Numbered from the stretch's first letter, positions 1-12,011 are shown. The stretch: 64,000 nt of DNA from Dipteris shenzhenensis (GCA_047967505.1 CM106538.1); one strand, 5' to 3'. Notes: generated by a model not told the origin, from the letters alone. A program made the numbers and translations.

Positions 1-1207
1 TCTTTTAGGAAGTGCAGGCCCATAGTATGGAGTGCTAGTGCCATGGCAAGGCAAGAAGCAGCCATGACCCCATGAGTGCAGGGTAGCAGCAAGCAACTAT
101 AAGGGCTACCAGATCTATGATAAGGTAAAGCCAAGGTAAGATATTTCAGTTGAAACCTGACAAGGTCATAATTACAACAGTATAGATCCATGGCAACTGA
201 GACTAAGCCTAAAGAATCTAGGAACATTTAAGTAGATATGAAGCATGGATCAAAGTTTGGTACTTTCAAAGGAGTAAAGACAAAGTGTTGTAACTTTTGA
301 CCACGGAAAAGATGCCACAGACTGATAGGGAATGACTGCCTGAAGGACTAACAAGCAGAGACCTCGTACTATAGAGAAAACAGAGAATCTTAGTATAGTG
401 GGTGACCCCGCTAGGAGAAGTGGCCATCATAACTAGGCCACTACTGTGGAATAATGTGGAAGAGAGGTTCATGTGTGTATCCAAGGCACAGGAGGCCTCC
501 TCCTAAGAAAGAGAAATAAGGAGCACAATACCTCCCCTTTCATTTCTATTTTTAATGACAGCATGGCCATACACCCTTGAAACGCATGAAACCACCATTG
601 TGAGAGAGGGAAAGAACTATTTGTTATGTACAATGCTCTAGAGACGAATTTTTGGCCAGGTTCCTGTCCATGGAACAAACTCATATTTTCTTATCGCTTA
701 TTCTTCTCTCGTGTACCATAAAACAATAGCCTCTGTTCTATTTTTACCTTGTCCTCTTCTCATTCAAAACTCTTTTTTGCATACACAAGTCAATTTCTAA
801 CCACATAAGTAATCCTGTTCCTTCGTGTTCAAAGTTCTGCATTCTTTTGCACCCATTGAGCATTTCTCACCTGGGTGGGCATGGTGGTAATCTTCCAATA
901 TTACTACTGTAAACTCCCGACAATAGCAGTCCTAGAGTGCCTTCTTACAAAGAATTAGATTTAAGTAAAGGAAGGGAGGTGAGGTGGGAGGGGGAAGGAA
1001 CATGTGTACTATGAATGTTGCATATAAGGAAGCTCCAAAGTGTGCCCATGGGAAAGTTCTTCCATCCATCAGACAACTACCCCTAAATTAACAGAGGCAT
1101 GGAATAGGCATGAAGCAGGATGGTACTGCCCTTCTCTGTCCTCTTGACTTTTTGTCAGGTAATCAGAGCAAAAGAGGCCAGCACGTGCAAAACAAAACAG
1201 TATCCTG
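1..1207. other. No gene recognised
   Basis: I see no coding region with recognisable motifs here on either strand. The short open frames present have no domain, biased composition or splice context that would support them. If the boron transporter at 1984-2965 is a live gene, this stretch is part of an upstream intron, because the expected first exon (N-terminal cytosolic part, ending just before the RILAPTTY motif) was not found in it. Confidence 0.5.
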
Positions 1208-1223
1208 TGTTGCTGCTGCTGCT

Positions 1224-1264
<41 letters not shown>
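1208..1264. repeat. Compound microsatellite (TGC)n(TC)n
   Basis: About five TGC triplets run directly into about twenty TC dinucleotides. The repeat creates artificial open frames on both strands (poly-Ser, poly-Leu-Ser, Arg-Glu) that should not be read as proteins. Confidence 0.95.
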
Positions 1265-1268
<4 letters not shown>

Positions 1269-1289
1269 AGCAGGACGAGGCGCAGGACC

Positions 1290-1834
1290 ATGAGCACAGA
1301 GATAGCCCATCTTGCCAGAGAGCACCGATGGTTCCACCCCGAGGATGTACATATGACATGATCCGGCAGCACCGCAGGATGATCTTACACAGAGGCCGTA
1401 CCCGTCGCTTTATTTCTAGACGACGGAGGATGATGGCAGATTTTCGGAGGAGATTGCTCCATGGAGACTTGGCACCGCCAGCAGCCCATTTGACACTTGC
1501 CCAGATCTTCACACTCATGGCAGGAGGCATGGTCGATGGCCATGACTTCCATCATTTCTTTGGATCACAGACCCCTTAGGGAAGACGATGTTCCTCATAT
1601 TCCATATTTTACATTTTGTATCTAGGCAATTTTGGTACTCTATTTCATTTCATTTTGTATCTAGGATTTTTGTAGCCATTTTTGGCATCTTAGCGGTATT
1701 ACGATGAGGCCACCTAGTTGGCGCATCGTTGATGATGTATTTTCCTTTCGGATGATTTTGTGTCCCATAGGCCATGTATGGCCTTCCGTGGACCTTTAAT
1801 AAAATTTCTTTCTTTCTTTCTTTCTCTCTCTGAG
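1290..1834 (+). mobile_element. LINE-like 3' tail (5'-truncated, family C type)
   Basis: An Arg- and His-rich open frame (1328-1579) is followed by an untranslated stretch ending in TTTAATAAAATTTC and then (TTTC)n at about 1796-1830. The same kind of end, ATAAA followed by TTTC units, terminates LINE C at 15716-15745 and the remnant at 27238-27400, both on the minus strand. I therefore read this as the 3' end of a 5'-truncated LINE copy. The open frame itself shows no recognisable domain. It lies where an intron of the boron transporter gene would be. Confidence 0.4.
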
Positions 1835-1983
1835 CGAGAAGGGAAGCTTTTCGAGACAACATGCCTTAATTTTATAAGAGTTATCATTTATATGCAGAGT
1901 GAACATTTGACCATGCTTTCTCATCAATGTGAAATGTTTTTGCGTACCTCATACATAGCATATGTCTTGACTCTCCATGGCAG

Positions 1984-2965
1984 GATTCTCGCACCTACAA
2001 CCTACATCTTTTTTGCTTCAGCTTTACCAGTACTTGCATTCGGAGAACAGATGGATCGTGATACAAGTGAGTGAGCTCATTTTATGAATGGTTGGTTGAT
2101 CATATGCCATCACTGAAGACCTCAGTCTTTTACAATGTTTCACTCACAAAACAGATGGAGTCTTAACAGCTGTTCAAACACTGGCTTCTACTTCGTTATG
2201 TGGAATCATACACTCAATGTTGGGAGGTCAGCCTGTATTAATTCTCGGAGTTGCAGAACCAACTGTGATAATGTACAATGTCATGTATAATTATGTCAAG
2301 GATAAAAGTCAAATTGGGCCCGAGTTATTCCTAGCCTGGACAGGATGGTGAGCTCTTCTATGCAATATGTCTGCAATAGGACTGAACTCTACAATTTTCG
2401 AATTCATAAGTTCAATTTTCATGTGTTATAAAGATTCTTTCATTATATTTCCTTTCAATGTCATTTCATAGAGCTATTTTGTGGATGGATGCAGTGTTGA
2501 TGTGCCTTGTCCTTGTAAAGGGTTTGTGTTTGGACTGCAGTGCTGTTATTTCTGCTGGCTGTCTTTGGTGCATGCTCCCTTGTGAGTAGATTCACTCGTG
2601 TGGCTGGGGAGTTGTTTGGCTTGCTCATAGCTATGCTATTTGTGCAACAGGCTATCAAGGTCACTTCTTGTTACTCTACTTTCCTCTTTGTGTACAAGCT
2701 GCTACCTGATAACTTTTGTTACACATTGGGTCCTCTCTGTTCATATCATCTACAGCTTGCACCTTAAATATTGTTTCTATGAATTCAAATGTCCATCAGG
2801 GTGTTGTGGGAGAGTTTTACTCACAGAGTAGGGAAAACCCTAACCTCGAAGAACTTGAACCTGCCTGGAACTTTGGAAATGGGATGTTTGGGATAGTACT
2901 TTCTTTTGGGTTAGTGATGACGGCATTGTGGAGCAGGAAGGCACGATCATGGCGATATGGAACAG
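1984..2965 (+). CDS. BOR: Boron transporter (BOR/SLC4-like), partial, four exons
   Basis: Four exons encode consecutive parts of a plant BOR-type borate exporter (SLC4 anion-exchanger fold, plasma membrane, multiple membrane segments). Exon 1 is 1984-2066 ([20 protein letters not shown]...), exon 2 2155-2347 ([38 protein letters not shown]), exon 3 2521-2659 ([36 protein letters not shown]), exon 4 2800-2965 ([20 protein letters not shown]). Every intron is GT-AG and the phases fit (1, 2, 0 between exons), giving one uninterrupted reading of about 194 residues. The family normally has about 700 residues. The N-terminal exon before RILAPTT and everything after SWRYGTG are absent here. The donor after 2965 is intact (GTATAG), but no matching exon follows in the window. 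Either a transposon-filled intron of more than 60 kb follows, or this is a truncated copy. Family assignment is from recalled conservation of these motifs. Confidence 0.85.
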
Positions 2966-3068
2966 GTATAGACAAACTCAGAACCTTATTACTCCAGCTT
3001 TTCTCCCAGGGGTTTGAATGACACTATACATACATGGTTTGGTGTTCCATTTTCCCACCCCTTAAGAA

Positions 3069-3141
3069 AAGGTATTTTTCTATGAAGAATCTACAGTGAA
3101 AACAAGAAGGTATTTTTCTAAGAATCTACAGTGAAAACAAG
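3069..3141. repeat. Short tandem duplication (38 + 35 bp)
   Basis: Two adjacent copies of a segment that begins AAGGTATTTTTCTA and ends AGTGAAAACAAG, the second lacking three bases. It lies in the non-coding stretch 2966-3330, where I see no gene. Confidence 0.85.
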
Positions 3142-3476
3142 CAGAAGAACTCCCCACTGTTACACAAAAAAATTTCAAAGGAATTAACAGGACTCCAAAG
3201 CATGGATGGCACCCACTAATGTTAGAAGCCATAATATTAGTCCAGGCCTAGCCATCTACCACACCATCAGCAAACTATTGGCCCTGCTGCACAGGTAACA
3301 CGTTGGCAAAGACAAGGAATCCAAATTACAAGATGAGTTCCTGCCTGCTTCCTCCTCTGACCCCTTCTCCTCCTCTCTCCTCTTCCTGCCCCTCTTTGCC
3401 TTTCTCCTTCCCGCAGCTTTTCTGGAACGGACAGAGCTTTCTTCTATTCGAGTCGGCCTTCTCATCTCAATTGGTG

Positions 3477-4250
3477 ATGGATCCTCCCTCAGTCAATCCT
3501 TCTCCGTCTCCACCAGCCACGAAAACTATCACATTTTCAAAAGACGACTTGCAGCAGCTCAAGAAGCATGTAGAGCTTGAATGCTCGACCACTTTGATCG
3601 CACGCATTTATGGGTCTCACCCTTCGAGGTCACAAGCTAGAGACTGGATGCTTGCGGCGCTTCCCCCAAACTTCACCCCTCGATTCAAAGATGTTCACCT
3701 TTTGGGACGAGGTTTTTTCTAGGTTGTATTTGACTCTCCAGAGGCTGCAAGCGCCGTGCTCCAAGCCCGTTTTCTATACCTAGGACACAAGAAGATTTTC
3801 TTTGGTGCCTTCTCTCTAGGCTTTGACCCCATGGAGGAGGATAAGGAGGCATTTTCGCTCTTTATCAGGTTCCCCGGGCTCCCCCAAGTCTACCATTGCC
3901 TTCTTCATGTGATTGGGGAGCACTTCGGTATGGTCATTGAGGTCCCCCTCCTCCCTGGGTTGCCCTTGACAGCTGCAGAGGCAACCAAGTCTAACGGGGT
4001 CCCTTACGAAAGACCCTAACATTTCAGATGATCATATCTTACTCCGGATGGATCTTTCTTTTAACAGAGAGTGGAGGTTGCAAACATATTGGACCAGTGC
4101 AGGATTTGTTGGACCCTTGGGCATTTCACCAGGGATTTGCCCCAGGAAGAAGAAAAGGACTAAAAAGCCTTCTAGTACAGCAACTCCCCTTCGCCCTCAA
4201 CAGGGGGGTGGGATAGCTCCTGCGCCTTGCTGTCCAACCTAGGCAGGGTG
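3477..4250 (+). pseudogene. LINE A1 ORF1 (gag-like RNA-binding protein), broken
   Basis: The frame begins at an ATG (MDPPSVNPSPSP) that matches the position of the start in copy A3 (46180, MDPHSA). It continues through an RNA-binding-like region (LLGRGFF, then after a stop VVFDSPEAASAVLQARFLYL and FIRFPGLPQVYH), resembling the DUF4283 part of plant LINE ORF1. A region corresponding to the zinc knuckle of copy A4 (CRICRTLGHF) follows at about 4060-4150, in shifted frames. In-frame stops near 3720 and later frameshifts make it non-functional. The predicted role is binding the element RNA in the retrotransposition particle. Confidence 0.7.
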
Positions 4251-5004
4251 GTGGTACTGCTCATCCACGACAAAGCGCTCCTCCTCCATAGAGTACTCCT
4301 TTGGTACCGCCGCCTCTTGCCTCGGGTGCCTCATGTCCCCCATTGGCACCCGCAGCACTTCGTTGGCTCTCGGTTCGGGTACAAAGCCTACACCCTCGAA
4401 TGTTCAGGAGGCCGCCATCATCAACTCCACCTCCTTAGGAGCTTTGGAGTTTCCTACTGTGGTTGTTCCCAATGTTGCACCTCACACAGCCTAGGACGCT
4501 TCAGCTACACTTGAGCCCCAGTTGCAGCCTCTCGCCCAGACCCAGAGGTTGCCCTTCTCCCTATCCCAGTGGTAGCCCCTCTCCCTGACATCGCACATTC
4601 TCTGGTTGGAGGGGCCTCCGTAGCTTTTCAGATAGAGGGTTCTCAGGAGCAGTCTTCAGCTCCCCTCTTGGATAAGGGAAAAGGGGTTGGGTACCCCATA
4701 GATCCGCTTCTTTCTGAAGGGATCCTCCGCAACCCTATGTCGGGCCTGGTTCACAGGAACTCCTTTTCAGTCCTGGCAGATTTCCACGAGGAGGACTTTG
4801 TGCCCTCTTCTCTTGGTGAGGCAGTGATTGGGGTTCCTGTTGATGACAGGGCATCTTCTTCTTTAGGTGGCAAGGTGTTTTCTCCTCTTGATTTCCCGCC
4901 AGTTGGTTCCATCCCTTGCTCTTTGAGCAAAAGGTCTTCCCCTGTTGAAGGGTTTGTTTCCACCACTAGGTCGGTAAGATGTTCCTTTCTACATCCTCCC
5001 GTCA
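4251..5004 (+). other. LINE A1 inter-domain linker
   Basis: Low-complexity Pro/Ser/Val-rich sequence lies between ORF1 and the endonuclease. An open frame of about 149 codons (4569-5018) contains repeated acidic and Ser-rich motifs (NSFSVLADFHEEDF) but no catalytic domain. Copy A3 has a related stretch at about 44800-45440, and A4 has lost this part. It is best read as the hydrophilic tail of ORF1. Confidence 0.5.
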
Positions 5005-5880
5005 ATGAGGATTGTTAGCTGGAACATACAGGGACTGTGGCGTCCCTCATCGCCGTCGCAGACAGCTGATACGGAATCAGCTTCATCCAAGTGTTACTGG
5101 CGGTTCTATTGATGTTTTACTCTTGAAGGAGCACAAGCTGGATGCCAGTGATTGTACAAAGTCAGGCAAGCTACTTTTAGGTCACACCTTTTGGTCACCT
5201 GCCTTTGGTACTAGGGGAGGTACTTGTATTTTAGTTTCGGATTCTTTTGTCCCCTTGGTTGTCAGACATGGTGTGATCTTACGCTCTAGAGCCCATTGGG
5301 TTCTTCTTTTGATTGGGGGTCGCAAGGTTGGACTCCTCAACCTTTATGCCCCTAATAACAGAGGGGATCATGTATAATTTTGGAAGGAGTTGCTCTCCTT
5401 GGCCTCCATTGTAGATTCATGGGTCATAGGAGGGAACTTCAACATGGTAGAGTTACCCTCATATAAAAAAGGGGGCAGAGTGGGCGGCATCCATTCTTTG
5501 GAGAGGGTAGCGTGGGATGCTTTCCTCTTCAGTTTCAGCGGCAGAGATGTTTGGCTTGACAATGCTTTTCACACTCAGTCTCACAGTCACTCCTATCTAC
5601 TTGGTCGAATAGGAGGCCGCAAATGCCTATCCATGCACCGATTGATCGATTTTATATTGATGATTGGGCCTTGGATAAAGGAGGATCAGTTTGCATTGCT
5701 CCTAGGGTTTCCACTTCGAATCACTTTCTGATTGTTTTGATGGTTTCCGAGCTACATTTGAGAAGGTGTTCTACCAACATTAGGATTCTTGATATCCTTT
5801 ATGTAGAGGAAGACCTCTCAGAAGCAACTTTACAGATCTGGGTTTCTCATGTGTAGCTTGGAGCACCCTCCCCATCACTT
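5005..5880 (+). pseudogene. LINE A1 AP endonuclease domain, frameshifted
   Basis: The domain starts at MRIVSWNIQGLW, the usual opening of an AP-endonuclease (EEP fold) domain of plant LINEs. It continues through LLLKEHKLDA (general position of the catalytic Glu), LNLYAPNN, and IGGNFNMVELPSYKKGGRVG (the DFN motif of active copies reads NFN here). Frame changes near 5090, 5380 and 5600 and a stop inside the NLYAPNN region break it. In an active element this domain nicks the target DNA to prime reverse transcription. The linking region to RT follows at 5880-6414 in several frames. Confidence 0.75.
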
Positions 5881-6414
5881 TTGGTAGCAGCCCTCTCTGA
5901 TATTAGCGACTTTTATCATCTAGTTGCTAGTACCAGGAGACGTGAGGTTCTCAGGCGATAGATTGGTCTGCACCAGCAGTTGGCAGCTTTGCAGAGGGAA
6001 GAGCAAAAGAGGCCACTTGATGCTTGGATCCAAGAGCACCTTGCTACGCAGCAAGGGCTCATCAGCAAATTTTGTTGGATCAGAGAGCAGAGTTTGCCTT
6101 TCATGCACGAGAGTCCTTCTGGATACAGATGGGAGGTAGAGTCAATAAGCAGTTCTTCTCTACTCATGGCCCCGAACATAGTAGAGAGAGTGTCTCTCAG
6201 CTTATTGACTCAGACTGAGTTTTGCAGTCAGATCCAAATGCCATCATGCGCATAGCTACATATTTTTATGCCTCCTTTCTTTCAACAGATCTTGGTATTG
6301 TGGTTGTCGATGATGCCATACAGGTCATTTGGCAATGTATCCCTAGGTTGGTGAGTCCAGATATTAGACTCTCTTGATGCACCTTTTACCAACCTAGAAT
6401 TCAGAAGGTTGTAT

Positions 6415-7040
6415 ACTACCCGGGTATATAACGTTAGGGGCTAACTATACATTTGACTTTTCTATATAACTTCAGTTTTAAAGTAATAATTTTCCATATA
6501 TCCGTTCTTGGATACCTCTTTGATGACTGCTTCACTGAGTTGGACTTTATAATTTGAAAATGTTGCATTCGAAGGTTCTATTTTCTTATGACTGTTTCAC
6601 TCAGTTGGACTTTATAATTTGAAAATGTTTCCCTAAGTTGGATTTTATAATTTGATGGACATTTTCTAATACATTTACAGTATAATTCCATAGCTTGCAA
6701 TTCATTTAAGATTTGTGATCACCAGCCCAGTGGCTGAAAATTTGATAATAGATAAAGAGAACCATCCTAAAAGGGACTGTCTTAGTATAGCACTTTGCAA
6801 CAATTTTGATTCGTTTTAGGATAGTGTGATGCCAAAATTTGATATTTTTTATTTGGCATTGGTAGTTAACTAGGTTGCTACCAGCCTTCATTCTCTGAAG
6901 TTTCCTTATCCTTTAGCTTCTCTTTACCTTTGTCCTTTGCCTTTGTAAGAGTGTGTACCTTTATTAAATGCTCATTTTCTGATTTAGATGCATTATCTAG
7001 AGTAGTATTGGTTGAAATGTGTGGGTTGCCAAAAACCAAA
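6415..7040. repeat. Non-coding stretch with imperfect direct repeats
   Basis: No gene is seen. At 6523-6656 the core TTGGACTTTATAATTTGAAAA occurs twice, with a third diverged copy (TTGGATTTTATAATTTGA). Spacing is about 65 and then 30 bases. The rest is AT-rich single-copy-looking sequence. Confidence 0.7.
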
Positions 7041-7042
7041 TG

Positions 7043-7058
7043 CACACACACACACACA
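7043..7058. repeat. (CA)8 microsatellite beside a LINE 3' end
   Basis: Eight CA units lie four bases before a T-run (7063-7072) that corresponds to the A-rich tail of the minus-strand LINE B. Confidence 0.9.
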
Positions 7059-7399
7059 CTTCTTTTTTTTTTCGGTGGAATCTTTGAGTCATTATATTAC
7101 AAAAAAGCTATCCCAGAAAGGGAGAGCTATAATACATCAAGACAAAATCTCACTGTAGGACAAATATACATCATGATCAAAGACACGAGATTGCAAGCAA
7201 TCAAAAAGCGATTGTTGCTGCAAAGAGTGTATGAAGAAAGAGAAAGTGGAAAAAACAGGATCACCAAAGACCCTATGATTGCGATCCTTCCAGAGAGTCT
7301 AGAGTGCCCAGTTCGAACCCAAACAAAAAGAAATCAAACTCCTGTCTGGGTGGATGTACACCAAAAAGCCAGAAGAACTTGCCAAAAGCAATTTGAGGA

Positions 7400-10300
7400 A
7401 ACCGAGCTCTCAATATCTACCCAAGGAAGTCCAAGAAAGAACGAGAGGAAGGACAATGCCAAAAGAGATGAGGCATAGTCTCTCTCGGAGCCAGACTTCT
7501 GTGACAAATAGAGGAAGCAATATGTCGTCGTGCCAAGACCTGTCCATGAGAAAGAACACCCAACAAAGCTCTCCCCAAGAAAACCTGCTGACGGAGAGGA
7601 ATCTTAGAATGCCAAATCTGTCTCAAACATTTCCGCCACCATTTCATAGGACGATTAAGATGCCAAAGCTAATTTGCCTTTTGTGAGATAAATGGCGGAG
7701 GAAGTAGAACTTTATAAAGAGAAGACACTGTAATATGTGCAAACTGCAGAGGACGGTATGACAAGCCCACAGAAGAAAGTGTCCAGTCTTGAAGACGATC
7801 CTATAGATGCAATGGAGGAACCAGCTGAAAAGGTTGGAGCATCAAAGTAATCTTATGCCAAAGTGGACGATAATGCATTCCAAGGCCAAATTTGGCAGTG
7901 GCCAAAGGAAAAGTAAGGGGAATTCCAGCATCATCAACAACATCCTGAACCAAATGAATCCCCTTGAGACTCAGAAAATACGAACGTCAAGGCTCCTGCA
8001 AAGCCAAAGGAAGGGCAAACACTCTAGACCAATGTATACTTTCAGCTTTGAAAGAGTTTCCCTGCAAGGAATCACTGCCATGCCAATCCAAGTGAGAAAG
8101 GATATGTTTTCAATCCATCAACAAATGGAAACCAAAGGACAGTCGGGGATTTTGCCTGTCACCGAACCAAAAAGAAACTCCCACTGGAAAAGCTGCCAAT
8201 GACCCAAAGCTGGAGATTCAACATGCAAGAGTAAATGACGAATCATGGCAGCCCATGGTTGAGAACCTTGCAAAAACTGCAGCATGAGTTTCCCCTTATG
8301 AGCAAGAATGTGCAGATGGATATTAAGAATATTAAGACCTCCATGCATCTTTGGAGAACAAAGCTGTTGCACCGGAAGCAAATGCATGCTTTTTTTGCCA
8401 TGGCGAGAACCCCAGAAGATTTCCAGCAGCTCAGACATAAAAGAGGCAAGATCAGCCTTGTTGAACATAATAAGAGGCAAGTAGAATTGAATATACGCCA
8501 TCAGAATAGATTGCACAATTCGAAGAAGAACATGCAGAGGCCAAGTTGCCAATTTCTAGTAGTCCAGCTATTTCTTGAGAGTTGCAAGAATCCAATCAGA
8601 TTGTTGACGAGGAGAAAGTGTCCAACTCAAAGGATAGCCAAGATGACGAACCAATTGAGTTGGTGGGATGATTTCTCCAAGCCATAAAAGAGACTGCCAT
8701 TCCTTGGAATGCAAAGGCAACAATTTTGATTTCTGAAAATTTACATGAAGCCCAGCAGCTAAACCATATAAAGAAAGAGCTTGCATCAGCTCAGAAATAT
8801 CTTGCTCTGTATTGCAGGGAGTGAAAAAAGAATCATCTGCATAAGCTTGAGCAAGCAATGGTTTACTGTCATGAATTTCCAAAGCATGTAGCTTATCCGT
8901 AGCTACGAGATGATCCATAAACTGAAGCATGGAGTGCGTGGCTATAGCATACAGGAGTGCACTAAGTGGACAGCCTTGACGCACCGAGCAATGAAGAGTC
9001 CATGCTTCAGAGATATCCCTAGAAAGAATGCAAGCAGCTTGACTGTCACTATAAAGCCAATATATGATATGCTGCAATTTCTGCCCAAATCCCAAGGCAT
9101 GCATTATCTAAGAGATAAAGTCCCATTGAACGTATCAAAAGCCTTAGCAATATCAACTTGTAGTAAAAGAACATCCTTCTCTGTGTATTTGGCATACTCA
9201 ATTCCAACATAAGCATTTGCGATATTATCAGTGATATGCTTGCGAGGAACAAAACCATATTGTGCAGGATGTAAACCATCATGCAAGTATCCTTTAATAC
9301 GATCAACAACCATTTTGGTGATGATTTTATAAATGACAGGCATAAGAGTAATAGGTCTCCAATCAGCCAATGATTCACAAATCTGCTTTTTGGGAAGAAG
9401 CTTTATTAGCCCTTTTTTCCAAGAAACTGGCATATGTTGCTGTTCCTACGCATGGTTGATCATACGCAGGAAAATGGGCTTGAGAAGATCCCAGTATGCA
9501 AGAAAAAATTCCACTGTAAGGCCATCCCATCCCAGAGATTTCCATTTACCACATGATCGGACAGCAGTGGTCAATTTTGTTTCAGTGAAAGGGCATCTAG
9601 GCTCAAGAGCTTGTGCATGGGAAACAATAGGGAAAACATGCTGCAGTAATTGAGTCCGGGCTGCCAATACTACCAGAGAAAGAGGATCAGCCTGTCCAAA
9701 CTACCATGAACACAAGCTGCAGCAAGTTGAGCTCGAGAGGATGTCCAATGTCCATCAGAAAGCAAAGTACGACAAATATTGGTAGCTTGTCGCTTATGAT
9801 GTAAGCTCTTAAAAAAACCCCTTAATGAGCAACCTTTATCCAAGAAAGCTCGCTCACGAGCTCTTGTCTCCCATTTGGCAATTTTTCTATGATCATTACT
9901 TTGCAAACAATGTCTAGCTTGGCCTAAAGATGTGCTTTCTTCAAGAGACAAAAACCGAAAATGACTGAGTTCAGTCTGACAGGTAGATTTTGCCCGAGCA
10001 ACCATATCCCTCAATGTTTTGAGATAATTTTTGCCATAATCCCGAATAATTGATTGCATACGAGCAACAAATGCATCCTAGGCATAATCAGTATCAATAA
10101 AACTCTGATGTGAAAGAGGTTGACATGCATCATACACCATGGCCTTAAAATGATCATGATCCAAATAGCTATTGTTAACCATGAGGAGCCTTCTGTGTGG
10201 AAGCCGATCATCCGGCATGTCATGCAGAGAAATCCTCAAATATAGAGGTGCTGCATGATCAAAATGCACAAATGCATGATCAACTGACAAGGTAGTAGTA

Positions 10301-10912
10301 AAAGTATCAGAGTGCTGAGGATCAACTCTGTACCACCTGTCCAGTCTAGCTTTGTTTGTGATTGAGCATTGTGCTGGAAAGTAAACCCAGGCAGCAATGG
10401 ATAAGATGCTGTCCAAAGATCAGCAAAATTGAAATCAAGCAACAATTTAGACCAGCTCTGCCTCTCAGAGGCCAACATATGTGTATGGCCAGATGTATTA
10501 TCCCCTGGCTGAGGAGCATTGTTGAAATCACCACAAAGAAAAGCATATTGCCTCCATGGATACTGCATATCTTCCCAAATCTGTCCTCGATGACGGGAGG
10601 ATTGAGGAGCATAGACAGATGCAAATCCAAAGATATCACCCTGTACAATGCATTGCATAACCAGCCACTGCCTTGTGAATCATTGAAGGCCACATAGGGA
10701 TGAAGATCATGCCTGATCAAAAAGACTACTCTCGAAAAGGAATGTTGTCCAGCATAGAAAATCTCATAACCGTGAAAATGACCATGCTGTCCGGCATACA
10801 CATGCTGATTATGTTCCTGAAAAGCTACCACATCTAGTTGTAAGTGATTGAGATACCCCCAGACTTTCTTCCATTTAGAAGCATCACACAAACCCTGTAC
10901 ATTAAGTGTCAA
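7400..10912 (-). pseudogene. LINE B ORF2: endonuclease-reverse transcriptase, frameshifted
   Basis: In sense order: endonuclease opening TLNVQGLCDASKWKKV with VVAFQEH (10912-10630), then FASVYAPQSS and FLCGDFNNAPQPGD (DFN motif kept) in another frame. The RT fingers follow with LIKLLPKK, DWRPITLMPVIYKI, QYGFVPRKHI and VDIAKAFDT (9433-9104), then the palm with VRQGCPLSALLYA and the catalytic AYADD box (9104-8568). At the C-terminus IASSICHRSLAPRETMPHLF (7647-7417) resembles the zf-RVT region. At least four frameshifts or stops interrupt the reading, although both catalytic signatures (DFN and YADD) survive. The intact enzyme would nick the target and copy the element RNA into it. Confidence 0.85.
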
Positions 10913-11087
10913 AGATATGAGTTTCGACAGAATATTTATAGATTATGTACAGCAGAGGGAAAACTGAAATCAGGCCTGCATATCAACCTCAAGATCCGGG
11001 CCCCGCGGCCCTGAGGTATCACAACTGGTTGAGAAGTGGACAGCAAACCAACAATATTTTCTTCGGGAAAGAGAGTCCGACTGGCTG

Positions 11088-12011
11088 TCACATCTGCCCA
11101 TGTAATACCCACTCCTGAATTTTCTTTAGGAGTACGAATAGTCGAGGATGCACCATTCCAAGTGCGAGAAGGTAAAGGTCATCTAGCTGCGACAGTTTTC
11201 CTGGGAGTTTGCCAGACCTCCTGCAAAGTTTTGTCTTTTCCTCTAGACTGAGAGGTGGAAGGCATAGAGGGAGAGGCATTCCCATTGGATACAACAAGTG
11301 TCTTGCCTTTTTCTTGAGCTGAGTAAGAGGCTTGACACCCTTCTGTTTGAGAACAGGCTGACCCATCATTTCTTTAGTAGGCATCTGAGAAGGCATATTT
11401 TCCAAAGGTCTTTTCTTCATAACAAGAGGGCACTGAGAAGCCGTGTGGCCAAAATTCTTACATTCAAAACATGCACCTGCAAATAGGCCCCACTTGAGTT
11501 TGTAAAAAGCATTGCCCATATCCACCTGATTCACCGTAACAGAATAAGAGTCAGGACTGGGATGATCAGTATCCCACAAAATGCAAAATCGGTTGAAGCT
11601 CCCATTTGGCCGCGGAGGGCACACCATCTTACCCAATGATACTCCAATTTTGGGTAAGAGAGAAGCCAAGCACTGAGGGAAGTCAACCACTTCCACCCAT
11701 ACTGGACAGTGATGGCGAATTAAAGCGTGATAATCCTTGGTGGGCGACCAGGGCAAAACATGCACCATCTGCTGCCCATAAAACAAAGCGGAGTGTTCAA
11801 GGAGCATCTGTTTGTGCAGTTCATCTGTCATAATAACCTCAAAAAAACCCCGAGCAGCATAATGCACTTTCCAAACAAAACAACCACCCAAAGTCCTGGT
11901 GAGCCAATTTCCCACATCTACTGTAACAAGCATGCGCCCCGGGGAAAAAATAATAATAGCATGCTTGGCGTATTCACGCATGGGATCAACGATGTCATCC
12001 ACCTCCACCAT
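11088..12011 (-). CDS. LINE B ORF1, intact 307-codon frame
   Basis: An uninterrupted frame starts MVEVDDIVDPM. It contains a DUF4283-like RNA-binding region (TLGGCFVWKVHYAARGFFEV, about residues 40-65) and a CCHC zinc knuckle (CFECKNFGHTASQC, about residues 178-191, spacing C-x2-C-x4-H-x4-C), followed by a Lys/Pro-rich tail. The same frame continues upstream with MHASLEAQLVFDV before a TGA at about 12030, so the original start was probably further 5' and this is a shortened form. Plant LINE ORF1 proteins coat the element RNA. It is the most intact retrotransposon protein in the window, but its ORF2 is broken. Confidence 0.75.
   Translation of the reverse strand: MVEVDDIVDPMREYAKHAIIIFSPGRMLVTVDVGNWLTRTLGGCFVWKVHYAARGFFEVIMTDELHKQMLLEHSALFYGQQMVHVLPWSPTKDYHALIRHHCPVWVEVVDFPQCLASLLPKIGVSLGKMVCPPRPNGSFNRFCILWDTDHPSPDSYSVTVNQVDMGNAFYKLKWGLFAGACFECKNFGHTASQCPLVMKKRPLENMPSQMPTKEMMGQPVLKQKGVKPLTQLKKKARHLLYPMGMPLPLCLPPLSLEEKTKLCRRSGKLPGKLSQLDDLYLLALGMVHPRLFVLLKKIQEWVLHGQM

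Larger units (their letters stand above)
3330..6414 (+). mobile_element. LINE family A, copy A1 (3' half missing)
   Basis: Non-LTR retrotransposon with a C/T-rich leader (about 3340-3420), ORF1 (from 3477), a linker, an AP endonuclease (from 5005) and the start of the reverse transcriptase region. Homology to copy A3 (minus strand, 41190-46928) runs through the motif LDAPFTNLEF at about 6375-6405 and then stops. The palm, C-terminal zinc finger and 3' tail are missing. LINEs usually lose the 5' end, so loss of the 3' half points to a later deletion or an insertion/rearrangement at about 6414. Confidence 0.8.

Noticed and set aside
1069-1530. Overlapping open frames with poly-Ser and Arg-Glu runs on both strands
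   Set aside because: They exist only because the (TGC)n(TC)n microsatellite has no stops in several frames. No domain is present.
7400-10912. LINE B reverse transcriptase considered as a group II intron or retron RT
   Set aside because: The order endonuclease (DFN), RT (YADD), zinc finger, plus a separate ORF1 with CCHC knuckle, is that of a LINE. There is no maturase domain or intron RNA structure.
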